Part shown: positions 6,955 to 13,063 of the stretch, piece after piece
Layout: each line of letters starts with the position of its first letter
Numbering within the stretch: the first letter of the stretch is position 1
Source of the DNA: HGM04593 sp045644465
GTDB taxonomy: Bacteria; Bacteroidota; Bacteroidia; Bacteroidales; Bacteroidaceae
Length of the DNA: 13,063 bases
Direction of reading: 5' to 3'
Assembly: GCA_045644465.1 (NCBI GenBank)
Contig: JAZRGV010000007.1
Location: 1-13,063, forward strand
The notes under the pieces: generated by a model
Database searches by the model: none
The model's input: the letters and a program-made list of their open reading frames with translations, nothing else
What the model was told of the DNA's origin: nothing
Program-made: the position numbers and the translations under genes

Positions 6955-7003
6955 TAACTATAATGCTTAAAATAGGTAATAATTATAGTTATTTATAACT
7001 ATA
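6954..7003. promoter_or_regulatory. Palindromic operator candidate upstream of feoAB
   Basis: TATAGTTATTTATAACTATA (6984-7003) is a perfect 9-bp inverted repeat around TT. A further perfect copy of the half-site ATAACTATA lies at 6954-6962, abutting the feoAB -33 element and centred near -40 relative to the predicted start. The palindrome centre lies near -75. This is a plausible binding region for an iron or redox regulator, or for the LuxR-like product of the operon. The sequence does not match the classic E. coli Fur box. Protein identity is unknown. Confidence 0.5.
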
Positions 7004-7061
7004 CACAAGGTTTTAATTATATGTTGTTACCTGTTTGTCTTAAAATAATAATATTTTATGA

Positions 7062-7092
7062 TTGTAGCCTGTGGCGTTACGATGTAATTTTG
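7062..7092 (+). promoter_or_regulatory. Promoter-like sequence pointing to a possible small RNA
   Basis: TTG (7062-7064), 20 bases, then TAATTTTG (7085-7092) fits the Bacteroidetes promoter consensus on the + strand. No protein-coding gene lies downstream on this strand: the next gene (7199 on) is antisense and convergent. The region is A/T-rich, so a chance match is possible. Confidence 0.45.
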
Positions 7093-7096
7093 CAAT

Positions 7097-7200
7097 GTGA
7101 ATGAGTTTTAGTGTTTGAATAAACTGAATGAATTGTATTATCCGTCTGTAGGGTGCTACAGACAAAAAATGGAGAACGCTTGTTCTCCATTTTTCTTTTT
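7097..7200 (+). ncRNA. Candidate small RNA upstream of feoAB
   Basis: A transcript from the promoter at 7062-7092 would start near 7097 and run about 100 bases. It carries an unpaired A/T-rich 5' part, a perfect 8-bp hairpin (GTCTGTAG at 7144-7151, loop GGTG, CTACAGAC at 7156-7163), an A-run, then a second hairpin (7165-7194) and a T-rich tail ATTTTTCTTTTT, which is a classical intrinsic terminator. No match to a known RNA family was recognised. The same terminator also serves the convergent hydrolase gene, so the RNA is only a candidate. Confidence 0.35.
7165..7194. terminator. Terminator after the hydrolase gene (bidirectional)
   Basis: A perfect 13-bp stem has arms at 7165-7177 and 7182-7194, loop GCTT and core ATGGAGAAC/GTTCTCCAT. 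Ts follow on the + strand and the run of Ts continues on the minus strand. It begins five bases after the stop of the gene at 7199 and would end that operon. On the + strand it would end the candidate small RNA. Confidence 0.85.
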
Positions 7201-7849
7201 ATCTTACATACATATTGTAATTTTTCTCAAAGCCGATAGTTGTCTTTTCGCTGTGGCCGGGATACACTACGGTGTCGTCGGGTAGGGTAAAGAGTTTTTC
7301 CCTTATGGCTGTTATCAGTTGCAAGTGGTTCGAGTCGGGGAAGTCGGTACGTCCTATGCTCTGGCAAAAGAGGGCGTCGCCGGTGAAAAGAACCTTCTGC
7401 TGGGGTATGTGGAATGCCAGGCTGCCGGGCGAGTGTCCGGGAACGGCAATAACCTGAATCTTTTGGTTTCCGAATACTATTTCGTCACCATCATTTAGTA
7501 TGCGTCCCAAGGATGGCACTCTCTCTTCGTAGCGCATGCCAAAGCGGGCAACACGTTCGGCAATGCTCTGTGCCCAGCTCCAGTCCTTGTCGTTTGCTTC
7601 GGCCTTAACACCAAAGGTCTCTTCAACAAATGCATTGCCGAATATATGGTCGAAATGCAGATGGGTGTTGAGATAGTGCTTGATGGTGAGTCCCTGGCTC
7701 TGAACAAAAAGTTTTATGCGCTGACGTTCTTCGTTCGACCATGCTCCACAGTCGATGAGCACTGCTTCGTTAGTGTCGTCCCATAACAGATAACAGTTGA
7801 CCTGAATAGGGTTTACAACAAAAATCTTTATATTCATCGGGTTTGTCAT
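7199..7849 (-). CDS. Metallo-beta-lactamase-fold hydrolase (glyoxalase II-like)
   Basis: The 216-residue cytoplasmic hydrolase has the full binuclear metal site: THLHFDH (H63, H65, D67, H68), H139 in VPGHSPGS, D158 in TGDALF and H199 in YPGHS. The pattern, with GRTDFPDSN at 166-174, is typical of small glyoxalase II/YcbL-type thioester hydrolases and persulfide dioxygenase relatives. The exact substrate cannot be read from the sequence. The ATG (7847-7849) overlaps the rsmG TGA in an ATGA arrangement, indicating translational coupling. An in-frame Met5 could also serve. It is the last gene of the lipoprotein-rsmG-hydrolase operon, and the terminator follows directly. Confidence 0.9.
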   Translation of the reverse strand: MTNPMNIKIFVVNPIQVNCYLLWDDTNEAVLIDCGAWSNEERQRIKLFVQSQGLTIKHYLNTHLHFDHIFGNAFVEETFGVKAEANDKDWSWAQSIAERVARFGMRYEERVPSLGRILNDGDEIVFGNQKIQVIAVPGHSPGSLAFHIPQQKVLFTGDALFCQSIGRTDFPDSNHLQLITAIREKLFTLPDDTVVYPGHSEKTTIGFEKNYNMYVR

Positions 7850-8466
7850 ATCTGAACGTAAACAACTTTCTTGTCTTTGAAATAATCTTCGCTGAACCAG
7901 TTGTCAAGGTCTATTATCTCGCAACAGTTCTTGAACATACGTGTCTCGGCATTCATATCACCGCCTTTAAGGCATATAATACCGTTGGGCAACACATTGT
8001 TCTGCTCGTTCGATATGTTCTTGCGGCAAATCTTTACAAGGTCGGGCAACTGCATCACGGCGCGGCTGACAACAAAACTGTATTTGTCCTTTATCTCCTC
8101 GGCGCGGCTATGGCTTGTCTTTACGTTTGTCAACCCAATGCTTTGTGCAATCTCGGCTGCTACACGCACCTTTTTCCCAATACTGTCAACAAGATGAAAA
8201 TCTACTTCGGGGAACATTATGGCAAGCGGAATACCGGGGAAACCTCCTCCGCATCCCATATCCATGATTTTTGTGCCGGGCTTGAAAGTGATGTACTTGG
8301 CTATGGCAAGCGAGTGCAGCACGTGGTGCTCGTAAAGGTTCTCGATGTCCTTGCGCGAAATGACATTAATCTTGCTGTTCCAGTCGTAATACAGGTCATA
8401 CAATGCTGCGAATTGCTCTATCTGTCTTTCGCTAAGGTTAGGGAAATATTTCTTTATGCTTTCCAT
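7846..8466 (-). CDS. rsmG: 16S rRNA m7G527 methyltransferase
   Basis: The 206-residue protein is RsmG (GidB), which methylates N7 of G527 in 16S rRNA using S-adenosylmethionine. Its loss confers low-level streptomycin resistance in many bacteria. Visible motifs are WNSKINVISRKD (29-40), HHVLHSLA (47-54), the SAM-binding loop IMDMGCGGGFPGIPLAI (67-83), the acidic LVDSIGKKV (92-100) and the VVSRAV segment. The length is the family norm (200-215). The ATG (8464-8466) shares one base with the TAA of the upstream lipoprotein gene. The downstream hydrolase starts at an ATGA overlap, so all three genes are tightly coupled. Confidence 0.96.
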   Translation of the reverse strand: MESIKKYFPNLSERQIEQFAALYDLYYDWNSKINVISRKDIENLYEHHVLHSLAIAKYITFKPGTKIMDMGCGGGFPGIPLAIMFPEVDFHLVDSIGKKVRVAAEIAQSIGLTNVKTSHSRAEEIKDKYSFVVSRAVMQLPDLVKICRKNISNEQNNVLPNGIICLKGGDMNAETRMFKNCCEIIDLDNWFSEDYFKDKKVVYVQI

Positions 8467-9278
8467 TATTTCAACAGGTCTTTTAGTTCGTCGTATGTTA
8501 CATTGATTGTGATATCTCCAAGTGCGTATGGAGCTATCTCGTATTTGTTGTATATGAATACTATCTTTTCTTTGTCGAGGATGAAGTTGTTTGAAACGAA
8601 CATCTCGCTGTCTTGGTACAGGTATCCTTTTTTCCTTATCCCTTCGATATCCTCTACCTGCAACTGTTTTGCAAGGTTATTGATGAGGATGTCGGTCAAG
8701 GCTGTCTCGTAGTTTTCCTTAAGAATGTCGCCAAGAACAACCTCTTCGCCTGTCTTGGGGTTGAAGTTCAGCACTGTATAGTAGCTGCTGGGGTGTGCTC
8801 CTCCGGTGAACTCTTCCCACATTATTGTGTAGTTGATATAGCCTTTGTATCCTTTTTCAACTTCGCTGTTGGCAATGTAATAGTTGTAGAACCACACGGC
8901 TGGCATGTCGTTCTCTTTGCTGTTTATATACTCGGGCAACAGTTCCTTGTATTCATTCTTGCGCTGTGCAATGAAATGGTCGCATGCCTCTTCTATAGAA
9001 TTGCTCGCGCTCTCGAACAGTGTGTATGCGATAGCATGGTTGATGTTATTGGTTACAGCGCTGTCCTCGGCCTCAATGAGCGAGAGCGAGAAATCGAATT
9101 TGAGTGTCGGCGACTCACTTGCGTGTTCGCTAAGCTCGTATGTCTCGTGGTATTCAAAAGGGGTTATTGCTATGTCGTCTCTATCTACAACTGTATTGCT
9201 TTTCTTGTTGCCGTTTCCGCAGCATATGAAAATAATAATGGCAAAAGAATAAAATAGAATTTGAGCGCACTTTTTCAT
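8466..9278 (-). CDS. Putative lipoprotein with DUF3298 (RsiV-like) domain
   Basis: The 270-residue protein starts MKKCAQILFYSFAIIIFICCG, a lipoprotein-like signal with a hydrophobic stretch and Cys19/Cys20 near the expected cleavage point; the lipobox is not canonical. The mature part resembles the DUF4163/DUF3298 pair seen in PdaC and RsiV. It has a long N-terminal alpha/beta region, a middle EEFTGGAHPSSYYTVLNFN (about 156-174) followed by PKTGEEVVLGDIL, and a C-terminal YALGDITINVTYDEL. Related domains bind peptidoglycan or lysozyme, but the role here is unknown. Surface or periplasmic location is inferred. It is first in an operon with rsmG. No promoter was clearly recognised: CAAAAATG at 9360-9367 is one base off the consensus on the minus strand. 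Confidence 0.75.
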   Translation of the reverse strand: MKKCAQILFYSFAIIIFICCGNGNKKSNTVVDRDDIAITPFEYHETYELSEHASESPTLKFDFSLSLIEAEDSAVTNNINHAIAYTLFESASNSIEEACDHFIAQRKNEYKELLPEYINSKENDMPAVWFYNYYIANSEVEKGYKGYINYTIMWEEFTGGAHPSSYYTVLNFNPKTGEEVVLGDILKENYETALTDILINNLAKQLQVEDIEGIRKKGYLYQDSEMFVSNNFILDKEKIVFIYNKYEIAPYALGDITINVTYDELKDLLK

Positions 9279-9424
9279 TTGCTTTTTGTTTTAAGTTTAA
9301 CCGGACCGCCATAAGGGTCGCTTTAGGCTATAAAGGTAGTGTATTTTGGGCTTATACGCCAAAAATGTGCCTCTTTTTTTGTTTATGGAATAAAAAAAGA
9401 AAGAAGAGTTCGTTTTTTGGGTGC

Positions 9425-9453
9425 AATGTATCTCTTTAGCATAAAGATACATT
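9425..9453 (+). other. Hairpin or palindrome upstream of the YtxH-like gene
   Basis: AATGTATC at 9425-9432 and TTTA at 9435-9438 pair with TAAAGATACATT (9442-9453) around GCA, with a two-base TC bulge, giving 12 base pairs. It lies 40 bases before the YtxH-like start, in the divergent gap (9279-9493). It could be a leader hairpin or an operator. The same gap contains a TCTTTTTTT/AAAAAAAGA inverted repeat at 9372-9400. Confidence 0.4.
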
Positions 9454-9493
9454 ATGGCAAGGTTTCCGGCATTTGTTAACTTTTAAAACATTT

Positions 9494-9709
9494 ATGATTA
9501 TGAGAATTTGCAATTGTGCTGCTTTTGCCGGAGGTGTTCTGGTGGGTGGCGTCATCGCTTTGTTGTTTGCTCCAAAGAAAGGTGTAGAGCTGCGTGCCGA
9601 TATCAAGCAGAAGCTCGATGATGTAAAGAAACGTGTTGACGATACTGTTGTCATGTGCGGTGAAAAATGCAACTGTGGCGAGAGTATCAATGTAACGGTG
9701 GAGGAGTAG
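9494..9709 (+). CDS. Small YtxH-like membrane protein with cysteine clusters
   Basis: The 71-residue protein has a YtxH-type N-terminal glycine-rich membrane helix (GGVLVGGVIALLFAPKKG, about 13-30), followed by a Lys/Asp-rich helix (about 31-52) predicted to be amphipathic or coiled. YtxH proteins are small, often stress-induced, envelope proteins of unclear function. Unlike typical members it carries five cysteines: C6 and C8 (CNC) before the helix, and C55, C59, C61 (CGEKCNC) near the end. A longer in-frame reading from a TTG at 9473 is less likely, since the ATGs at 9494 and 9500 place the membrane helix at the usual distance. The downstream membrane gene starts five bases later, so they form an operon. 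Confidence 0.75.
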   Translation: MIMRICNCAAFAGGVLVGGVIALLFAPKKGVELRADIKQKLDDVKKRVDDTVVMCGEKCNCGESINVTVEE

Positions 9710-9713
9710 TGTT

Positions 9714-10067
9714 ATGAGCATCAAAGGGATTTTTAAGACTCTTTGTGACGATGCTGATGAGTGTGTGAAGCGGAGCATTGACAGTTATAGACTGCTTGTT
9801 GTTGAAAGCCTTGCGTTGTTGTATGGCGATGTGGCGTGCGGGTTTGTACTGTTCATGCTCCTGTTCCTTGCCTTCATATTCTTGCTTGTGGCAATGGTTG
9901 CTATAGTAGCACCATTCACCGGGCTTGCTCTTGCTCTTTGCATAGCAGTGGGGGCGATAGCTGTTGTGGCGTTGCTGGTGGCTCTGTTTAAAAGAAAACT
10001 ATTTGTTGATGAGGCTGTGAAACGTATGTGTCGAATAATTTTTGCCAAGGAGGATGAAGAGGAGTGA
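9714..10067 (+). CDS. YqjE/phage-holin-superfamily (DUF1469-like) membrane protein
   Basis: The 117-residue protein has an N-terminal helical segment (about 1-40), then two adjacent hydrophobic helices (about 42-66 and 69-92) and a basic/acidic tail ending EDEEE. This matches the small two-helix DUF1469/YqjE type, often labelled phage holin family although chromosomal copies are not phage genes. The function is unknown; membrane location is inferred from the helices. It lies between the YtxH-like gene (4-base gap) and a basic small protein, whose start overlaps its end by 14 bases. The order recalls the E. coli yqjD-yqjE-yqjK cluster, where YqjD is a membrane-anchored ribosome-associated protein. 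Confidence 0.72.
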   Translation: MSIKGIFKTLCDDADECVKRSIDSYRLLVVESLALLYGDVACGFVLFMLLFLAFIFLLVAMVAIVAPFTGLALALCIAVGAIAVVALLVALFKRKLFVDEAVKRMCRIIFAKEDEEE

Positions 10068-10272
10068 ATATTGCAATATTGCTTCGTATAAAGAATTGCG
10101 TGTGGTGAAGCGTGAGAATTACAAGGCTCTGAAGAGGAAAAGGAATGAATTGCGTGTACAGGCAACACAGCTTGCCGCTTCGCTTTCGCCAAAGGCTCTG
10201 TTGGAAAAAATGCTCGGTTATATATCGCCGTTAGAGGCTCTTTTCCGTATCTTTTCAAAAGTAAAGTTTTGA
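10054..10272 (+). CDS. Small basic protein of the YtxH-YqjE-like operon
   Basis: This reading frame encodes 72 residues, rich in Lys and Arg (for example KRENYKALKRKRNELR at about 19-34), followed by a more hydrophobic C-terminal half. No domain was recognised. A start at TTG 10042 is also open, but the ATG at 10054 is preferred. It overlaps the end of the preceding membrane gene by 14 bases, as expected in a coupled operon. An AAGGAGG sequence sits directly against the ATG, too close to act as a normal ribosome site. It could correspond positionally to YqjK of E. coli, but there is no clear sequence support. Existence is supported mainly by operon context. Confidence 0.55.
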   Translation: MKRSEYCNIASYKELRVVKRENYKALKRKRNELRVQATQLAASLSPKALLEKMLGYISPLEALFRIFSKVKF

Positions 10273-10428
10273 GAGCAATGATTAAGGTGTTGTGGCAGGG
10301 TTGGCTTGTCCGAAAATGAGAAGAAGAAATACTACAAAACAAGTACAAAATAGTTGGAACTATATGTAATTGGCGTGCTGTTATAAATAAAGGATGCTTT
10401 TGTTGGCTGGTTTTTCGCATATTCTTCG

Positions 10429-10436
10429 TATCTTCG
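10429..10436 (+). promoter_or_regulatory. Possible -7 element of the trpS promoter
   Basis: TATCTTCG differs at one position from TAnnTTTG. It lies 48 bases before the trpS ATG and is followed by A/T-rich sequence. The best -33 candidate is TTG at 10403-10405, 23 bases upstream, slightly too far. The 10-base direct repeat TTCGCATATT occurs at 10414-10423 and 10433-10442 and overlaps the element. Confidence 0.3.
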
Positions 10437-10484
10437 CATATTGATTTCGAAAAATGCGTTTTTAAAAGAAGATTTTAAGTCATT

Positions 10485-11573
10485 ATGAGCAAAATAATAC
10501 TTACCGGTGACCGTCCAACAGGTCGCCTTCACTTGGGACACTATGTTGGTTCGTTGCGCCGTCGTGTTGAGTTGCAGAACTCCGGCCTTTACGACAAGAT
10601 ATTCATTATGATTGCCGATGCACAGGCTCTAACCGACAATGCCGATAACCCCGAAAAGGTGCGTCAGAACATCATTGAAGTGGCTCTCGACTATTTGTCT
10701 GTAGGTATCGATCCTTCAAAATGTACTATATTCATCCAGTCGCAGGTGGCTGAGCTATGTGAGTTGGCATTCTACTATATGAACCTTGTTACAGTGTCGC
10801 GCCTGCAGCGTAATCCCACTGTAAAGACCGAGATTCAGATGCGTAACTTTGAGACAAGCATCCCCGTTGGTTTCTTTACCTATCCTATTAGCCAGGCTTC
10901 CGATATCACTGCTTTCCGTGCTACAACAGTTCCTGCAGGTGAGGACCAGCAGCCAATGATTGAGCAGGCGCGTGAGATTGCACGTCGTTTCAACGGTATA
11001 TATGGCGAGACTCTTGTGGAGCCCGAGATTCTTCTTCCCACTAATGCGGCGTGTTTGCGTTTGCCGGGAACAGACGGTAAGGCAAAGATGAGTAAGTCGC
11101 TTGGTAACTGCATATATCTCTCCGACACTGCCGAGGAGTTGCGTCAGCATGTTATGGGAATGTACACCGACCCCGACCACCTGCGTGTTCAGGACCCGGG
11201 TAAGGTAGAGGGTAACACTGTGTTTACATACCTCGATGCTTTCTGCCGTCCCGAGCACTTTGAGAGATATCTTCCTGAATATCCCAACCTTGATGAGTTG
11301 AAGGCACACTATCGTCGTGGTGGCTTGGGTGATGTAAAGGTAAAGCGATTCCTCATTGCCATACTCGAGGAGGAACTTGCTCCAATTCGTGAGCGTCGCA
11401 AGGAGTGGGAGGCTAAGATACCCGAGGTTTATGCTCTCCTTAAGAAGGGTTGCGATGAGGCTCGTGCTGTGGCGGCGGATACTCTTGCCGATGTGCGTCG
11501 TGCAATGAAGATTAATTACTTTGAGGATGTTGAGTTGATAGAGGAACAGGCTCGTAAGTTTGCACAGAAGTAA
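10485..11573 (+). CDS. trpS: Tryptophanyl-tRNA synthetase
   Basis: The 362-residue enzyme charges tRNA(Trp) with tryptophan in the cytoplasm. Class I signatures are present: the HIGH-like HLGH (16-19) within TGRLHLGHYVGSL, and KMSKS (201-205). Conserved TrpRS segments include DRPTGRLHLGH, VGFFTYPISQASDITAF (128-144) and VPAGEDQQPMIEQAREIARRFN (about 149-170). The length is somewhat above the 330 of E. coli TrpRS; this version replaces the usual His before the E-x-R-E-I-A segment by Met158, which I believe is a subfamily feature. The ATG at 10485 fits family N-termini. It stands alone between two gene clusters; a one-base-variant -7 element lies at 10429-10436. A long hairpin terminates it. 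Confidence 0.96.
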   Translation: MSKIILTGDRPTGRLHLGHYVGSLRRRVELQNSGLYDKIFIMIADAQALTDNADNPEKVRQNIIEVALDYLSVGIDPSKCTIFIQSQVAELCELAFYYMNLVTVSRLQRNPTVKTEIQMRNFETSIPVGFFTYPISQASDITAFRATTVPAGEDQQPMIEQAREIARRFNGIYGETLVEPEILLPTNAACLRLPGTDGKAKMSKSLGNCIYLSDTAEELRQHVMGMYTDPDHLRVQDPGKVEGNTVFTYLDAFCRPEHFERYLPEYPNLDELKAHYRRGGLGDVKVKRFLIAILEEELAPIRERRKEWEAKIPEVYALLKKGCDEARAVAADTLADVRRAMKINYFEDVELIEEQARKFAQK

Positions 11574-11584
11574 AATATGAATTT

Positions 11585-11635
11585 TACAAATCAAAAGGAA
11601 CTACGTTGATTCAACGTAGTTCCTTTTGATTTGTA
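11585..11635. terminator. Long perfect hairpin terminator after trpS
   Basis: A perfect 25-bp inverted repeat has arms at 11585-11609 and 11611-11635, with a single base T between them (the tip TTGATTCAA would open in practice). The GGAACTACGTTGA core is flanked by T-rich and A-rich sequence. It begins 12 bases after the trpS stop and can act on both strands. Confidence 0.85.
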
Positions 11636-11758
11636 TCATATCTCTCCGTCCTGCAGACACCTCTCGCTTTCTCCCGTAAAACCAAAGAGTTCAAGCTGTG
11701 ATTTTTGATAGTGCCTTCTTGTTTGAAATTACCTTTTGCTGATGGAAATATCTCAAGT
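11636..11758. other. Short interval between the two long hairpins
   Basis: These 123 bases contain no gene, RNA or repeat I recognise. They separate the trpS terminator from the one after the BspA-like gene. Confidence 0.4.
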
Positions 11759-11815
11759 AAATAGGAAACTATACAGGCGTTGACTTTTTGTCAACGCCTG
11801 TATAGTTTCCTATTT
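11759..11815. terminator. Long perfect hairpin after the BspA-like gene
   Basis: A perfect 25-bp inverted repeat has arms at 11759-11783 and 11791-11815, loop CTTTTTG and core AGGAAACTATACAGGCGTTGA. It lies 15 bases beyond the stop codon of the BspA-like gene (11831) on the minus strand. Its sequence is unrelated to that of the trpS hairpin. Confidence 0.82.
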
Positions 11816-11830
11816 TGTGTTATTACTTGT

Positions 11831-13063
11831 TTAGTTAAGTATAACCTTAATGCTCTTTTCTGCTATTTTAATAATGGCGATATCGCCTTTAGAGAGTCTG
11901 CTTTCTATTGTAGCACAGCCGTTCTCGATGGTTGTGCTTCCAATGTACATGGCGTCGATTGTGTAAAGCTCAACAACTTCTCCTTCGAGTGAGCAGCTTA
12001 TATTTATAGTGCCGTTGTTCGATGTTACAAACACAGCCTTTGCAGGAACATTGATAACATCGGTCGTATTATCGTTTGCACTGCAGTCGCACTCAATCCA
12101 GCATAGAGTGGCATTTACGGTATCAGAGTTGTCATATCCTGTAGCAGTTGCATATACGCTGATATTGTATGTTGCAGAGAAATTGATTTCGCTGTCATAG
12201 AATTTATTGATGTCACTGCAAGTTACGTCGGTGGTAAATTCAGCACCTTCTGTTTCGCACTCAAATGAGAGCTTTCCGTTGTTGTATTCAATAACAGGTG
12301 CTGCGCATTTAGGAGTTACATAAACAATAATATTTCCAAAGGTGCTCCAAGGTTCAGTTGTTTTGTAGCTGTCAATAGCCTCCTCCGGAACGTGTAGTTT
12401 CATATTTTTAATATATGAACTATCGAAAGCATCACTATCTGTTGATGGTACATTTGTAGCAAGGCAATATACATCTGCAAGGTTCTCACAATCTCTGAAC
12501 GCCCAATCTCCAATGCTTGTAACGCTGTTAGGTATTGTAATGCTTGTAAGTCCGGAGCAACTCCTGAACGCATAAATTCCAATGCTTGTAACGCTGTTAG
12601 GTATCGTAATGCTTGTTAGATTGGAGCAACCGTAGAACGCATATTTTTTAATGCTTGTAACGCTATTTGGTATAACAAGTTCAGTTGTCAATTCATTATT
12701 TAAATACAAATTATGTGCATAATACAATGGATTGGCATTACTAAGTTCAAAATCTATATTACACCAAGCTGTGAGGTCGTTTATATGTACCTCTTTAAGT
12801 CCGGAGCAATCCCAGAACGCATCGCCTTCAATGTTTGTAATGCTGTTAGGAATTGTTATCTGTGTGAGTCCTGTACAATCGTCAAAAGCCCCACCTCCTA
12901 TAGCTGTTACATCGTTTGGTATAACGGTGTTCTTGCAACCAAGTACAAGTTTGTTTGTTGCTGTTTCAATTATTGCATTGCAGTTATTGCGGCTGTCATA
13001 TACATTGTTTTCGCTGTCAACAACAATGGTCTCAATAGCTGAGCATGTTGCAAAGGCCCATTT
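11831..13063 (-). CDS. BspA-like leucine-rich-repeat surface protein, C-terminal part (partial)
   Basis: The frame is open from the stop codon (11831-11833) to the window edge, 410 residues, so the N-terminus and signal peptide are missing; an internal TTG at 12725-12727 is not the real start. The upstream half holds BspA/TpLRR repeats of about 23 residues with consensus LTSITIPNSVTSIGxxAFxxC, used in adhesion and host binding. A linker containing LHVPEEAIDSYKT ends them. A region beginning CAAPVIEYNNGKLSFECE recalls the chitobiase-type beta-sandwich found in such proteins. The last ~70 residues (VELYTIDAMYIGS to KSIKVILN) resemble the type IX secretion C-terminal sorting domain, suggesting export to the cell surface. 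The type IX assignment is by resemblance only. The 69-base DNA repeat lies inside this gene. Confidence 0.85.
   Translation of the reverse strand, partial: KWAFATCSAIETIVVDSENNVYDSRNNCNAIIETATNKLVLGCKNTVIPNDVTAIGGGAFDDCTGLTQITIPNSITNIEGDAFWDCSGLKEVHINDLTAWCNIDFELSNANPLYYAHNLYLNNELTTELVIPNSVTSIKKYAFYGCSNLTSITIPNSVTSIGIYAFRSCSGLTSITIPNSVTSIGDWAFRDCENLADVYCLATNVPSTDSDAFDSSYIKNMKLHVPEEAIDSYKTTEPWSTFGNIIVYVTPKCAAPVIEYNNGKLSFECETEGAEFTTDVTCSDINKFYDSEINFSATYNISVYATATGYDNSDTVNATLCWIECDCSANDNTTDVINVPAKAVFVTSNNGTINISCSLEGEVVELYTIDAMYIGSTTIENGCATIESRLSKGDIAIIKIAEKSIKVILN
12510..12673 (-). repeat. 69-base tandem repeats encoding leucine-rich repeats
   Basis: The motif CCAATGCTTGTAACGCTGTT recurs at 12510 and 12579, and in variant form (AATGCTTGTAACGCTATT) near 12648, a period of 69 bases or 23 codons. 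The first two units are nearly identical over their first half. They encode the repeats TSITIPNSVTSIG of the BspA-like protein. Such repeats can change in number by slippage or recombination. Confidence 0.8.

Noticed and set aside
7843..8712. 289-codon open frame on the + strand opposite rsmG and the lipoprotein gene
   Set aside because: It is fully antisense to confidently identified genes and its composition is unlike a real protein. It is an overlap shadow.
9714..10067. Holin-like gene considered as evidence of a prophage
   Set aside because: Small chromosomal DUF1469/YqjE proteins commonly carry this label. No phage structural, lysis or integration genes are nearby.
10755..11594. 279-codon open frame on the minus strand opposite trpS
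   Set aside because: It lies entirely within trpS and matches no family, so it is a shadow of the trpS codon pattern.
12510..12673. Regular 69-base repeats considered as a possible CRISPR array
   Set aside because: They code for leucine-rich repeats in frame and have no unrelated spacers, so they are coding repeats.

Overview
The window looks like a piece of a Bacteroidales chromosome (Bacteroides/Prevotella-type). The support is a fused FeoA-FeoB iron transporter, a BspA-like leucine-rich-repeat surface protein, Bacteroidetes-style promoters (TTG, about 20 bases, then TAnnTTTG), few recognisable Shine-Dalgarno sequences, and dispersed repeats of a kind I associate with that order. No phage, insertion sequence, CRISPR array, tRNA or rRNA was found. 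The genus cannot be fixed from this sequence.

Layout. 1-345 (+): the end of rplU and all of rpmA. 402-914 (-): an Hsp20 chaperone with an unusual cysteine-rich insertion, convergent with rpmA and sharing a terminator with it. 1193-2818 (-): a chorismatase-like (FkbO/Hyg5) protein with its own promoter, downstream of an AlaX-type editing protein. 2822-2950: two facing copies of a dispersed repeat. 3163-6880 (-): a compact operon, feoAB, then a RIC/YtfE-type di-iron protein, then a LuxR regulator with a degenerate receiver. 6881-7198: a regulatory region with the feoAB promoter, a palindromic operator candidate and a possible small RNA on the + strand. 7199-9278 (-): a tightly overlapping operon of a DUF3298-type lipoprotein, rsmG and a glyoxalase-II-like hydrolase. 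9494-10272 (+): three small envelope genes (YtxH-like, YqjE/holin-like and a basic protein). 10485-11573 (+): trpS. 11831-13063 (-): the C-terminal part of a BspA-like surface protein that runs off the window.

How it fits together. Most of the window is housekeeping: ribosome assembly, tRNA charging and proofreading, and rRNA methylation. The most coherent less-described unit is feoAB-RIC-LuxR, which joins ferrous iron import, di-iron repair or nitric oxide/oxygen handling, and a regulator that probably does not use phosphorylation. The best candidates for new biology are the Cys-rich Hsp20, the stand-alone chorismatase with 3-hydroxybenzoate-type residues, the operator and possible small RNA upstream of feoAB, and the inverted repeat pair.
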